Shown: positions 52,879 to 61,571, numbered from the stretch's first letter. The stretch: DNA of 64,000 bases from Bacteroidota bacterium (GCA_018829465.1 JAHJTN010000006.1:186001-250000), one strand, 5' to 3'. Translations and numbers: made by a program. The notes: generated by a model from the sequence alone, not told the origin.

Positions 52879-53823
52879 TTATTTTTGTATAAAAGTGGAA
52901 ATTATGTAAAAAGAATAACAAAAAACCAATACGAATCCGCCCAGTCGGCTGATTTGTCGTTTATTCGACATCCATGTCATAGGCAGTAAAACAAATGCCA
53001 AGCCAAGCATCCACCACATATCTGCTTGTAGCAACTCCGGACTTTTTACTTCAATAGGATGAATGATGGCTGAAATCCCGATGACAGAACCAATGTTAAA
53101 GATGTTTGAGCCTATTAAATTACCCAACGATATGGCCTTTTCTTGTCGCAATGCGGCTACAACAGACGCCGAGAGCTCGGGTAGGCTGGTGCCCAAAGCA
53201 ATAACCGTCACGGCGATGATACGCTCGCTCACGCCCAAGCCAACGGCTATGTTTACAGCGCCTTTCACCAACAATTCCGAACCAAAATATAGGCCTAACG
53301 CACTAATTAACAGCCACAAAAACGTTTTAACCCCCGAAATATCTCTGAGCACTTCATCTACTTCCTCCTCAAGTTCTTCTTTTTTTCGGAAACGGAGCAA
53401 GAGATAAATAAAACCAAAAAGCATCAACTGTAAAACAATCCCTTCGTAAACTTCAATCAGAAGATGAGAAGACATAAACAAATAGAGCAATATGCTTAAA
53501 ATCATCATGGCCGGCCAATGTAATCTGCCGAATTGCTTGCCAACTGTGATTGGAAAAATAATAGCCGTAACCCCTAGTACCAAGCCGATGTTTGCGATAT
53601 TTGAACCCATGACATTACCGATAGAAATATCGGGGTGGCCGTCCAAAGCTGCTTTGAGGCTGACAATAAGTTCGGGTGCGGAAGTTGCAAAAGACACGAT
53701 GGTTAACCCAACTATGGCTTTTGAAATGTTGAGTTTTAAAGAGATGGCCACGGCAGCCCTAACCAGAAAATCGCCCCCAATAACCAGTAAAAAAAGTCCG
53801 CTCAAAAGCATGAGGTAATTCAT
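52879..53823 (-). CDS. Calcium/sodium antiporter (CaCA family, YrbG-like)
   Basis: 314 residues, about ten hydrophobic segments in two inverted halves. Each half has the ion-binding alpha repeat: SFATSAPELIVSLKAA near residue 46 and ALGTSLPELSASVVAAL near 208. Exchanges cations, probably Ca2+ for Na+, across the inner membrane. It follows nadB by 15 bases, with no clear functional link to NAD synthesis. Confidence 0.92.
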   Translation of the reverse strand: MNYLMLLSGLFLLVIGGDFLVRAAVAISLKLNISKAIVGLTIVSFATSAPELIVSLKAALDGHPDISIGNVMGSNIANIGLVLGVTAIIFPITVGKQFGRLHWPAMMILSILLYLFMSSHLLIEVYEGIVLQLMLFGFIYLLLRFRKKEELEEEVDEVLRDISGVKTFLWLLISALGLYFGSELLVKGAVNIAVGLGVSERIIAVTVIALGTSLPELSASVVAALRQEKAISLGNLIGSNIFNIGSVIGISAIIHPIEVKSPELLQADMWWMLGLAFVLLPMTWMSNKRQISRLGGFVLVFCYSFYIISTFIQK

Positions 53824-53838
53824 ATTGACTCTTTGAAT

Positions 53839-55428
53839 TTAAGATTTGATATTATCGATGTTGTAGTGTAGTCCGATGTTTTCTCTGCGTGCTTGGGCCG
53901 CAGAAATAATAAGATAACCCATATTTACGAGGTTTCGCAATTGGCAAATGGCCACACTCAATTTGGATTTTTCATAAAGCACTTCGGTTTCCTCATGTAT
54001 CAATTTTAAGCGAGCCAAAGCCCTGCCCAATCGCTCGTCCGAGCGAACAATGCCTACATAAGCACTCATGAGTTCTTGTACTTCTTTTTTGGCATGTATC
54101 ACAAGTATATGCTCATTTGGGATTTCGGTTCCTTCGTCGTTCCAATCCGGAATCTGTTCATTATAATCAATATTTTCTATTTCTTTAATGCTTTCAAGAA
54201 ATGCGTTGTGTGAAAAAACCAAAGCTTCTGACAGGGAATTAGAAGCCAATCTGTTGGCACCGTGCAGCCCGGTGCAACTACATTCTCCGGACGCGTATAG
54301 GTTGTGAATACTGGTTTTCCCGTTTCTATCCACTTTGATGCCTCCACACAAATAATGTGCTGCCGGAACCACGGGTATCATCTCTTTTGCGGGATTGATG
54401 CCCAAAGACTGACATTTTTCGTATATGTTGGGAAAATGACTTTTAAAAAAGGATTCTTCTATAGGTGTTGTATCCAAAAAAACATGTGCCCGTCCGCGTT
54501 TTTTCATTTCAGCATCTATAGCACGCGCCACGATGTCTCGTGGAGCCAAATCTAAGCGGGCATCGTATTTTTTCATAAAGGCTTCGCCTCTGTGATTTTT
54601 CAAAATAGCACCCGCACCTCTAACTGCTTCCGAGATCAAAAAGGCAGGGCTCTCGTCGGGGTTAAAAAGTGCTGTAGGATGAAACTGTATAAATTCTACG
54701 TTTTCTACTGTAGCTTTCGCCCTGTAGGCCATAGCGATGCCATCGCCGGTGGCAATAACGGGATTGGTTGTGCTTGCATAGACTTGTCCGCCACCGCCTG
54801 TTGCCAAAAGGGTTATTTTAGACAACAGCGTGTGTATTTTATGTGTCCTACGATCCATCAAATACACGCCAAAACATTTTTTATCGGGGGTGCGCCTGTC
54901 TACTTTTTGGCCCAAATGGTGTTGGGTGATAAGATCAACGGCAAAGCAATGGTTGAGCACATGTATCAGGGGATGATGCATCACTTTTTCGAGTAGTGCT
55001 CTTTCTATTTCGTTACCGGTGGCATCCTTGTGGTGCAAGATGCGATGGTCGGAATGCCCTCCTTCTTTTGCCAAATCGTACTCCCCTTGTTCGTTTTTGT
55101 CGAAGCGCGAACCCCAAGCAATGAGTTCCTGTATGCGCTCGGGCGCAGCGGTAACCACCATGCGTACGATTTCCCGGTCGCAAAGGCCGTCTCCGGCAAC
55201 TAAGGTATCTTGGATATGGCTCTCAAAAGTATCGCTGGTTTTGGTCACAGAAGCAATACCGCCTTGTGCGTATTTGGTGTTGCTCTCGTCTTCTGATGCT
55301 TTGGTGATAAGGGTAATGCTTACCTTTCTGTGGTAGGTTTCAAAATGTGTGGCCACTTTGTATGCGTAGCTCAATCCGGCAATGCCGGATCCAATGACCA
55401 AAAAATCTGTTTTGTTAGGGATTTTCAC
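53839..55428 (-). CDS. nadB: L-aspartate oxidase
   Basis: 529 residues, flavoprotein that oxidises aspartate to iminoaspartate for quinolinate synthesis. FAD motif LVIGSGIAGLSYAYK near residue 10, the TKYAQGGIASV segment near 50 and ASGECSCTGLHGANRLASN near 365 are diagnostic. The start is GTG at 55428. 32 bases downstream of nadA and clearly part of the same operon. Confidence 0.95.
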   Translation of the reverse strand: MKIPNKTDFLVIGSGIAGLSYAYKVATHFETYHRKVSITLITKASEDESNTKYAQGGIASVTKTSDTFESHIQDTLVAGDGLCDREIVRMVVTAAPERIQELIAWGSRFDKNEQGEYDLAKEGGHSDHRILHHKDATGNEIERALLEKVMHHPLIHVLNHCFAVDLITQHHLGQKVDRRTPDKKCFGVYLMDRRTHKIHTLLSKITLLATGGGGQVYASTTNPVIATGDGIAMAYRAKATVENVEFIQFHPTALFNPDESPAFLISEAVRGAGAILKNHRGEAFMKKYDARLDLAPRDIVARAIDAEMKKRGRAHVFLDTTPIEESFFKSHFPNIYEKCQSLGINPAKEMIPVVPAAHYLCGGIKVDRNGKTSIHNLYASGECSCTGLHGANRLASNSLSEALVFSHNAFLESIKEIENIDYNEQIPDWNDEGTEIPNEHILVIHAKKEVQELMSAYVGIVRSDERLGRALARLKLIHEETEVLYEKSKLSVAICQLRNLVNMGYLIISAAQARRENIGLHYNIDNIKS

Positions 55429-55460
55429 TAAAGAAGATGGGATGAGCGGGTTTTAAAATT

Positions 55461-56453
55461 TTATTTGCGCGCACTGATTTCCAACATGCGGTTGACAGAT
55501 TTGAGTGCCTTTAGCCGAATGTCTTCGGGAACCGTAACTTCCGGTTGTTCGTACTTGAGACAAAGATAAAGTTTTTGGAGCGTGTTCATTTTCATAAAAG
55601 CACATTCTGAGCATGCACAGGTATTATCTTCGTGTGACGGTGCCGGAATCAGCACTTTGTGTGGCACTTTTTTTTGCATTTCGTGCAAGATGCCCGCTTC
55701 TGTGGCTACGATGTATTTTTGGGATTCATCTGTCTCCACAAAATGAATCATGCCGGCGGTAGAGCCAATGTAATCTGCAGTTTTGAGAATGTGTTCTTCC
55801 GACTCCGGGTGGGCAATTATTTTGGCATCGGGGTGTTCTTGCGCTACTTTTAGTAATTTTTCAATAGAGAAAGCTTCATGCACAATACAGGCTCCGTCCC
55901 ATAGTAGCATATTTCTGCCTGTAATTTTATTGATGTAACGACCCAAATTCTTATCGGGGGCAAAAATAATCGGTTGGTTTTCGGGCACCGAATCCACAAT
56001 TTTTTTAGCATTTGAAGAAGTGCAAACAATATCGCTGAGGGCTTTCACCTCGGCGGAAGCATTTACATAAGTAATCACGACATGGTCGGGGTGTTTTTCT
56101 TTGAGTTTGCGCAAATCATCAGGATTGCAAGATTCCGCAAGCGAGCAACCTGCGTTGAGATCCGGTAAAATAACTTTTCTATGTGGATTTAGTATCTTGG
56201 CTGTTTCGGCCATAAAATGCACCCCGGCAAAGAGAATAATATCACAATCTACACGAGCGGCTTCTTGTGAAAGGCCTAAGCTATCGCCTACATAATCAGC
56301 AATTTCTTGTATGGCAGGCTCTTGATAATAATGCGCCAAAATAACCGCATTCTTTTCTTTTTTCAGCTTTAAAATTTCAGCCGACAAATCGAGGGATGAA
56401 TCTATCGGTTCTGAGATGTATCCTTTTTTTTGAATTTGTTCAGCAACGTTCAT
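55461..56453 (-). CDS. nadA: Quinolinate synthase
   Basis: 330 residues from ATG at 56453. Condenses iminoaspartate with dihydroxyacetone phosphate. The three [4Fe-4S] cluster Cys lie in [11 protein letters not shown] near 120, [10 protein letters not shown] near 165 and [14 protein letters not shown] near 290; the substrate loop LAHYYQEP is near 42. The ATG at 56453 is chosen because it sits seven bases after a promoter -7 box; an in-frame codon 57 bases further upstream would precede the promoter. Confidence 0.95.
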   Translation of the reverse strand: MNVAEQIQKKGYISEPIDSSLDLSAEILKLKKEKNAVILAHYYQEPAIQEIADYVGDSLGLSQEAARVDCDIILFAGVHFMAETAKILNPHRKVILPDLNAGCSLAESCNPDDLRKLKEKHPDHVVITYVNASAEVKALSDIVCTSSNAKKIVDSVPENQPIIFAPDKNLGRYINKITGRNMLLWDGACIVHEAFSIEKLLKVAQEHPDAKIIAHPESEEHILKTADYIGSTAGMIHFVETDESQKYIVATEAGILHEMQKKVPHKVLIPAPSHEDNTCACSECAFMKMNTLQKLYLCLKYEQPEVTVPEDIRLKALKSVNRMLEISARK

Positions 56454-56467
56454 TTTTTTCTTTTTTA

Positions 56468-56475
56468 CAAAGGTA
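56468..56475 (-). promoter_or_regulatory. Promoter -7 box for nadA
   Basis: TACCTTTG on the minus strand, exact consensus, with TTG 23 bases upstream inside the 10-bp palindrome TTGGTACCAA (56492-56501). Its overlap with the -33 region would suit a repressor, though no NAD regulator gene is present. Confidence 0.55.
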
Positions 56476-56571
56476 TTAAGTTTGAACAAATTTGGTACCA
56501 ATCCTTTCAAAGGCTTAACATTTTTGAATAGAAAAGTCTTAATTTTTTAAGTTTCCCCTTGGTCAAATACC

Positions 56572-56579
56572 TACCTTTG
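56572..56579 (+). promoter_or_regulatory. Promoter -7 box for the DUF3109 gene, possible leaderless start
   Basis: TACCTTTG ends six bases before the ATG at 56585. Transcription would begin at or next to the start codon, giving a leaderless message. Confidence 0.5.
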
Positions 56580-56584
56580 CCGGC

Positions 56585-57157
56585 ATGTTTCAGATAGACA
56601 AAACCATCCTTTCGGAGGAATTACTCGAAAAAGCTTTTGTGTGCGATCTAAATGCCTGTAAAGGTGCTTGTTGCGTTGAAGGCGAAGCCGGTGCGCCACT
56701 TGACGAGGAAGAAATAGGCATCCTTAAAAGCATCTATCCGAAAGTGAAAACTTTTCTGAGACCCGAGGGAATTGCCGCTATAGAAAAACAAGGTACGCAC
56801 ATCAAAACCCGCCAAGGATATTTGGAAACGCCCTTGGTGGCTGGAAAAGAATGTGCCTATGTGGTTTTTGATGAGAAACAAACTGCTTTTTGCGGCATTG
56901 AAAGAGCGTATCGGGATGGTGTCATTGATTGGCCAAAACCTATTTCTTGCCATCTGTATCCGGTTCGATTACAGCAATATAGCAGCTTTACCGCGGTTAA
57001 CTATCACCGTTGGCAGATTTGCGATGATGCCTGCAAGCTCGGTGCATCTTTGGGTGTTCCCATTTATAAATTTGTAAAAGATGCGCTGATTCGTAAATTT
57101 GGTGCGGGCTGGTATGCTAAACTGGAAGAGGTGGCCTCAAACTACCGAAAGGATTAG
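56585..57157 (+). CDS. DUF3109 family cysteine-rich protein
   Basis: 190 residues. Cysteines are clustered as in YkgJ-like metal-binding proteins: CDLNACKGACCVEGEAG near residue 20, further Cys in KECAYVVF, FCGIER, ISCHLYPVRL and QICDDACKL. They suggest a bound Fe-S cluster or zinc. Function is unknown; the family is widespread in Bacteroidota. Cytoplasmic. Divergent from nadA, promoter to promoter. Confidence 0.85.
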   Translation: MFQIDKTILSEELLEKAFVCDLNACKGACCVEGEAGAPLDEEEIGILKSIYPKVKTFLRPEGIAAIEKQGTHIKTRQGYLETPLVAGKECAYVVFDEKQTAFCGIERAYRDGVIDWPKPISCHLYPVRLQQYSSFTAVNYHRWQICDDACKLGASLGVPIYKFVKDALIRKFGAGWYAKLEEVASNYRKD

Positions 57158-57217
57158 GCAAGATTTAAGTTTTTATAGCGATTATCTTTAGTATCTTTCG
57201 GTTTCAAAATCTTTTTT

Positions 57218-57658
57218 ATGAAACATTTCACCTTGTTTATTTGCTTTATCGTTATGAGTAATTCCGGATATTCACAAGATATCCAATTGCAGATGAATCA
57301 CATAGCGTTGCTGGTGAGAGACCTCGACAAGAGTGTCGATTTTTATCAGCAGGTTTTATTACTCGACGAAATGTACGACGGTACAGAACAACCGCATATT
57401 CGTTGGTTTTCTTTACAAAACGGCGCAGAACTTCATCTGATTGAAGACAAAAATGTGAAATTGACACAACAGAAAGGGGTACATTTTGCTTTGGCTGTAA
57501 ACGACTTAGATGCTTTTGTTATCCATCTGAAAAACCGAAACATCTATTTTGAAAACTGGACAGGTGAGGCTGCAACTACAAACAGCCGCCCGGATGCAAT
57601 CCGTCAAGTATATTTACAAGATCCGGACGGATATTGGATTGAAGTGAACGGAAAATAG
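57218..57658 (+). CDS. Exported VOC (glyoxalase-like) protein
   Basis: 146 residues. A signal peptide (MKHFTLFICFIVMSNSGYSQ) precedes a VOC fold: NHIALLVRDLDKSVDFYQQ near residue 27 opens it, GAELHLIED near 68 and YLQDPDGYWIEVNG at the end supply likely metal ligands His and Glu. VOC proteins include glyoxalases, dioxygenases and resistance proteins; a periplasmic member is less common. It converges with the Lrp-family gene, two bases apart. Confidence 0.83.
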   Translation: MKHFTLFICFIVMSNSGYSQDIQLQMNHIALLVRDLDKSVDFYQQVLLLDEMYDGTEQPHIRWFSLQNGAELHLIEDKNVKLTQQKGVHFALAVNDLDAFVIHLKNRNIYFENWTGEAATTNSRPDAIRQVYLQDPDGYWIEVNGK

Positions 57659-57660
57659 CC

Positions 57661-58131
57661 TCAAAAACCGATTTGCCGATCTATTTGTTGATCAAGTGAA
57701 ATATACGTTTCCGTTCTTGATACGCCTTCTATAGATTGAATTTGGTGGTTGAGCAATTGCATCAGATGCGCATTGTCTTTACATAGAAGTTTAATCAATA
57801 TAGACCAATTGCCTGTGGTGTAGTGGCATTCCAACACTTCGGGAATGTTTTTGAGTTGGCGGACGGCATCCGGATTTCGAATGGCTTTGTCTAAATAAAT
57901 GCCAATAAATGCCATGGTGGTATAGCCCAACACTTTAGCGTTTAGCACCAACTTGGATCCTTGTATGAGACCGTTTTCTTCCAGCTTCCGAATTCGCTGG
58001 TGGATGGCTGCACCCGACACACCCACTTTTCGGGCGATTTCGAGTATGGGCTTGCGTGCATCTGCCGTGAGTTGCCTTAGGATTTCCTTATCTATTCCAT
58101 CTAAAATGAGTTGCTGGTTCTCTTTTTTCAT
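57661..58131 (-). CDS. Lrp/AsnC family transcription regulator
   Basis: 156 residues. Helix-turn-helix at about 12-60 (ILEIARKVGVSGAAIHQRIRKLEE), then an effector-binding RAM domain (about 75-150). Such proteins respond to amino acids. Its start codon is the downstream edge of repeat copy G. The next gene upstream on the same strand is a saccharopine dehydrogenase, which suggests, without proof, a lysine-related signal. Confidence 0.92.
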   Translation of the reverse strand: MKKENQQLILDGIDKEILRQLTADARKPILEIARKVGVSGAAIHQRIRKLEENGLIQGSKLVLNAKVLGYTTMAFIGIYLDKAIRNPDAVRQLKNIPEVLECHYTTGNWSILIKLLCKDNAHLMQLLNHQIQSIEGVSRTETYISLDQQIDRQIGF

Positions 58132-58245
58132 CTGTTTATATTATTTGTTTTTATCTGTCATGCTTTGACTCCGCTCAGCACAGGCGCGGAACGCCCTAGG
58201 ATAATCATACTCCTGTATGTCACTCTTTTTACATGGGCGTTTCAT
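58126..58245 (-). repeat. ATGAAA-junction repeat, copy G (upstream of Lrp-family gene)
   Basis: 120 bp, starting ATGAAACGCCCATGTAA and ending AAACAGATGAAA. Stem AACGCCC/GGGCGTT is perfect. The ATG at 58245 opens 34 codons to TAA at 58141-58143, in the same frame as the Lrp gene and ending nine bases before its ATG, exactly as in copy C. Confidence 0.85.
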
Positions 58246-58441
58246 TTGCAAAAAGCTAATCTGAAATCAACAAACACTAACTGCACGTCATTTGATGAGC
58301 AAAGACGGTTTGTATTTAAACTGCTATTAAGTTATGATCAAAATAGTTAGAATACTTGGTTTTTGTTATGATTTAAAATGACACATCTTTCTGATACTTT
58401 TAAATTTTAAGAATTTTCTTCAAAAGTATAAAATTTTAAAA
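58246..58441 (-). promoter_or_regulatory. A+T-rich region upstream of the Lrp gene and copy G
   Basis: Together with copy G this makes a 310-base gene-free stretch. It has a -7 box TACTTTTG at 58421-58428, two GTTATGAT direct repeats near 58333 and 58366, and arms ATACTTTT/AAAAGTAT about 20 bases apart near 58394-58428. These would fit Lrp-type autoregulation, but that is inference. Confidence 0.35.
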
Positions 58442-59815
58442 CTAAACAGCAATTATACTATCAGGATTATAACCTAAATAGTCTGTTTCTCTTTCTGTAA
58501 AAACGATGCCGTTTTCTTCGAGTTCGTCCAAAATAGGTTCGTAAACTTCCGGACTGATCGGAATTTGTACGCCGGGTTTTGAAATCTCTCCGGTTAAAAT
58601 TTTGACCGCTGCTATGCCCACAGGCAAACCTACTGTTTTGGACATGGCCGTAAATTTTTTGTCTTCGCCCTTGGTCACCATGTAGGCATCTATTTGCTTT
58701 TTTTGCCCGTTTATTTCATAACCAAACTTGTGATACATGACCAACATATCTTTATCTTGCGAAGTGAGTGTCCACTTTTCTTCTAATATCTTTTGAAGAA
58801 TTTTTGCCGGGCTTGCATTTTCAAGGCCTATTATTTTGTGGTTGTCAAACAAATCGAGCTCCAACAATTTGTCCCACACAATGTCGTCTTGATCTATTTT
58901 GAGTAAGTGCCTCAATTTAATTTCCACAGAATCGGTAGCGTGATAGGGTAAAAATGCATTTGTAAATTCTCTGTAAGTCATGTTTTTTGTGCCCTCCATG
59001 ATGTAAGAATCGTCTGTCATTCCCAATAAGACAAATATCTGCCAGGCTCTGGAAAAACCTACACGCCTGATGGTGCCTCGATAGAGGGTCAGTGCGTCTT
59101 CGAGTTGATAGGCTTTTCTGTATTTGAGTGAGTCTCGATTGGCATAGGCTTCAAATCTTCCGTATCCTTGAATTTCCAAAAACTCTGTCCGTCTAAAAAG
59201 CTGGTGATAAGGAATGTATTTGTAGGTGCCTTCTTGGATAAATTTTGCTGCGCCACCTTGTCCGGCAAGTACTACATTTCTAGGATTCCACGAAAATTTA
59301 TAATTCCACAGGTTGTCGTCTGACTCCGGAGCCACCAATCCGCCGGCAAAAGACTCAAAAAGCAGCATTTTGCCTCCTTTGTTACGGATTCGGTCTATGA
59401 CGCGCATCGCGCTCATGTGATCGATACCCGGATCTACGCCTATTTCGTTCATAAAAACCAAGTTGTTGGCTTTAACTTCGGCATGGAGGGCTTTCATTTC
59501 ATCGCTCACGTAGGATGCTGTTACCAAATGTTTTTTGTACGTGATACAGTCACGTGCCACATCGATGTGCAGGTGCGCGGGCAACATCGAAATGACCAAA
59601 TCTGCCTCGGGAATATGCGCCGCTCTGTCTTTAGGGCTGTGACAATCAAAAGAAACCACCTCTATCTCGGGCATATGTAGAACCTGAGCCTTGGCCGCCT
59701 CAACATTCAAATCGCCTAATTTTATTTTAAAATCAAACTTTTGAGTAGCTTTGTACAGATAATCAAATAGCTGTGAGGTAGATTTCCCGGCACCGATAAT
59801 CAATATGTTTTTCAT
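58442..59815 (-). CDS. Saccharopine dehydrogenase family protein
   Basis: 457 residues from ATG at 59815; longer in-frame starts precede the Rossmann fold by an unlikely 16 residues. NILIIGAGKSTSQLFDYL at the N-terminus binds NAD(P); FMNEIGVDPGIDHMSAM near 122 and SFAGGLVAPESDDNLWNYKFSW near 152 resemble the glutamate-forming saccharopine dehydrogenase of lysine catabolism. Other family members act on carboxynorspermidine. No lysine-ketoglutarate reductase gene lies nearby, so the pathway assignment is tentative. Confidence 0.85.
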   Translation of the reverse strand: MKNILIIGAGKSTSQLFDYLYKATQKFDFKIKLGDLNVEAAKAQVLHMPEIEVVSFDCHSPKDRAAHIPEADLVISMLPAHLHIDVARDCITYKKHLVTASYVSDEMKALHAEVKANNLVFMNEIGVDPGIDHMSAMRVIDRIRNKGGKMLLFESFAGGLVAPESDDNLWNYKFSWNPRNVVLAGQGGAAKFIQEGTYKYIPYHQLFRRTEFLEIQGYGRFEAYANRDSLKYRKAYQLEDALTLYRGTIRRVGFSRAWQIFVLLGMTDDSYIMEGTKNMTYREFTNAFLPYHATDSVEIKLRHLLKIDQDDIVWDKLLELDLFDNHKIIGLENASPAKILQKILEEKWTLTSQDKDMLVMYHKFGYEINGQKKQIDAYMVTKGEDKKFTAMSKTVGLPVGIAAVKILTGEISKPGVQIPISPEVYEPILDELEENGIVFTERETDYLGYNPDSIIAV

Positions 59816-59909
59816 TGTATTTACGCTCAATTTTATTGAATAAGAAAGGTACTTTTCTTGCACGAATGTATAAAAATATAACTTAGATAAGGATAAATGT
59901 TACATTATT

Positions 59910-60311
59910 ATGAATAAAAAAATTTTGATTACTGCTGCGTTTTTGGGTTTTACGGCTATTGTTTTAGGTGCTTTTGGTGCACATGGTTTAAAAGAATTGG
60001 TGTCTCCGGAACAAATTGCCACATTTGAAACCGGGATTAGGTTTCAAATGTATCACGCTTTGTTCCTTTTGTTCTTGGGTATTTCTAAAGACCTCTTTAC
60101 GTCTAAAACCAATAATATTATTTTTAGCCTAGTGACGCTTGGTGTTGTGTTGTTTTCCGGCTCAATTTACGGCTTGGCCACCAACGAACTTACTGCTTTT
60201 GATTTTAAGAAAATTGCCCTGATTACGCCTCTGGGCGGTACGTTGCTTATTCTGGCTTGGGGATGGCTTTTGGTTAGCCTTATAAAACAGAAAAAGCCCC
60301 ACAAAAAGTGA
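59910..60311 (+). CDS. DUF423 small membrane protein
   Basis: 133 residues with four hydrophobic segments. The family signature GAFGAHGLKELVSPEQIATFETG near residue 20 and RFQMYHALFLL after it match YgdD/TMEM256-like proteins. Inner membrane; function unknown. The stop codon lies inside the hairpin that also ends the rplU-rpmA transcript from the other strand. Confidence 0.9.
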   Translation: MNKKILITAAFLGFTAIVLGAFGAHGLKELVSPEQIATFETGIRFQMYHALFLLFLGISKDLFTSKTNNIIFSLVTLGVVLFSGSIYGLATNELTAFDFKKIALITPLGGTLLILAWGWLLVSLIKQKKPHKK

Positions 60312-60316
60312 GGCTT
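60294..60316. terminator. Terminator shared by rplU-rpmA and the DUF423 gene
   Basis: AAGCCCCAC and GTGAGGCTT pair with one mismatch around AAAAA. The minus strand has a T run after the stem, so rpmA is the better fit. Confidence 0.65.
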
Positions 60317-60356
60317 ATAACTTTTGAGTTCCTTCAAAAAGGAAGAAATAAATTCC

Positions 60357-60617
60357 TTATGCTTCGAAAGGAAGCACTGAAACGTAAGATTTGTTGTCTC
60401 TTTTCTTTTCGAATTTCACAACACCGTCCACTTTAGCGTGCAATGTATGGTCTTTACCTAAATATACATTTTCACCCGGGTTGTGTTGTGTGCCTCTTTG
60501 CCTGACAATGATGTTGCCTGCAGCAGCGGCTTGTCCGCCAAATATTTTAACGCCGAGTCGTTTTGATTCGGATTCTCTTCCGTTTTTGGAACTACCAACG
60601 CCTTTCTTATGTGCCAT
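60357..60617 (-). CDS. rpmA: 50S ribosomal protein L27
   Basis: 86 residues. [20 protein letters not shown] at the N-terminus reaches the peptidyl-transferase centre in the ribosome; the glycine-rich [20 protein letters not shown] region is conserved. 24 bases after rplU, in the universal L21-L27 order. Confidence 0.97.
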   Translation of the reverse strand: MAHKKGVGSSKNGRESESKRLGVKIFGGQAAAAGNIIVRQRGTQHNPGENVYLGKDHTLHAKVDGVVKFEKKRDNKSYVSVLPFEA

Positions 60618-60641
60618 GGTGTATAGATTTAATGTTTAAAT

Positions 60642-61322
60642 TTATTTTTTGATACCGCCGTTGAGTTCGTCTTGCAAAGTTTTCAAAGCATCCCAATCGC
60701 CGGCTGCTGCCAAAGCGGCTTGTTGTGGCCAGGTGTCCGGTTTTTTGGAAGCGTAAGTACCTCCGGCAGCCGTAAGTATTTCGCTGAGTTTTTCAACCGA
60801 TGTTTTTGATAAGGCTTTAAAACTATCGATGCCGTTTTCTTGCAAAATGGAAGCAATTTTTGGCCCGATGCCTTCTACTTTTCTCAAATCGTCAGCAGTT
60901 GCTTTCTTTTTCGGAGCGTCTGTTTCATTTTTGGGTGCAGGCTTTGCTGTTTCTTTTGTAGCAACAGGCTTAGCCGTTTCTTTCTCAGCAGGCTTACTTT
61001 TCTTAGCTCCAGAAACCAATATGTTTTCAATCAACAATTCGGTAAGGGCTTGTCTGTGGCCATTTTTGACTTTATAGCCTTTTCTTCTTTTCTTTTTGAA
61101 GACGATTACTTTATCGCCTTTTAAGTGCTTGAGCACTTGGGCTTCCACAGAAGCACCTTCTATAGCCGGGGCGCCAACGGTAACAGCACCTTCTTGGTCT
61201 AGAAGAAGTACATCGTCAAAAGTAACTTTTGCTCCTGCTTCTTCGGCCAATCTGTGTACAAATACCTTTTGGTCTTTGGTAACTTTAAACTGTTGCCCTG
61301 CTATCTCTACAATTGCGTACAT
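60642..61322 (-). CDS. rplU: 50S ribosomal protein L21 with C-terminal helix-hairpin-helix extension
   Basis: 226 residues, about twice the usual 103. Residues 1-104 are ordinary L21 ([34 protein letters not shown]). A Lys/Ala/Pro-rich linker (about 105-140) leads to a helix-hairpin-helix domain, [17 protein letters not shown] near 143, and a second conserved part ending [14 protein letters not shown]. The extension could add RNA or DNA contact at the 50S surface. Similar fusions occur in other Flavobacteriia. Strong promoter upstream. Confidence 0.95.
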   Translation of the reverse strand: MYAIVEIAGQQFKVTKDQKVFVHRLAEEAGAKVTFDDVLLLDQEGAVTVGAPAIEGASVEAQVLKHLKGDKVIVFKKKRRKGYKVKNGHRQALTELLIENILVSGAKKSKPAEKETAKPVATKETAKPAPKNETDAPKKKATADDLRKVEGIGPKIASILQENGIDSFKALSKTSVEKLSEILTAAGGTYASKKPDTWPQQAALAAAGDWDALKTLQDELNGGIKK

Positions 61323-61360
61323 AGCGGTTATTTGTTAAATGAATAATTAAAAAATGGTTG

Positions 61361-61391
61361 CAAATGTAATATTTTTATAATTATCTCGCAA
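61361..61391 (-). promoter_or_regulatory. Promoter of rplU-rpmA
   Basis: -33 TTG at 61389-61391, 20-base spacer, -7 TACATTTG at 61361-61368: complete consensus, 38 bases before the rplU ATG. Confidence 0.7.
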
Positions 61392-61540
61392 TGTATCTCA
61401 TCAAATTATTCCTTGCTTTTTTTAAAGATGCTTTTTGGCACCATAAATAAGTGATACAAACACAGAAAAAGACTGCATCGGGTGTGGATAATTGAAATCA
61501 ACGTTCGCCATAGGATTTTTGACAACGCAAATAGCTAAAC

Positions 61541-61571
61541 AAAAAAGCCGCAACATTAAAGATGCGGCTTT
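61541..61571 (-). terminator. Terminator of tRNA-Phe
   Basis: AAAGCCGCA (61544-61552) pairs perfectly with TGCGGCTTT (61563-61571), then a T run on the minus strand. Begins five bases after the tRNA. Confidence 0.85.

Noticed and set aside
56454-56510. Upstream in-frame start for nadA
   Set aside because: It would place the start codon upstream of the consensus promoter box at 56468-56475.
4505-58245. The interspersed repeat as a CRISPR array or tRNA-like element
   Set aside because: Copies are dispersed one per locus rather than regularly spaced, and no cloverleaf or spacer pattern exists; no cas genes are present.
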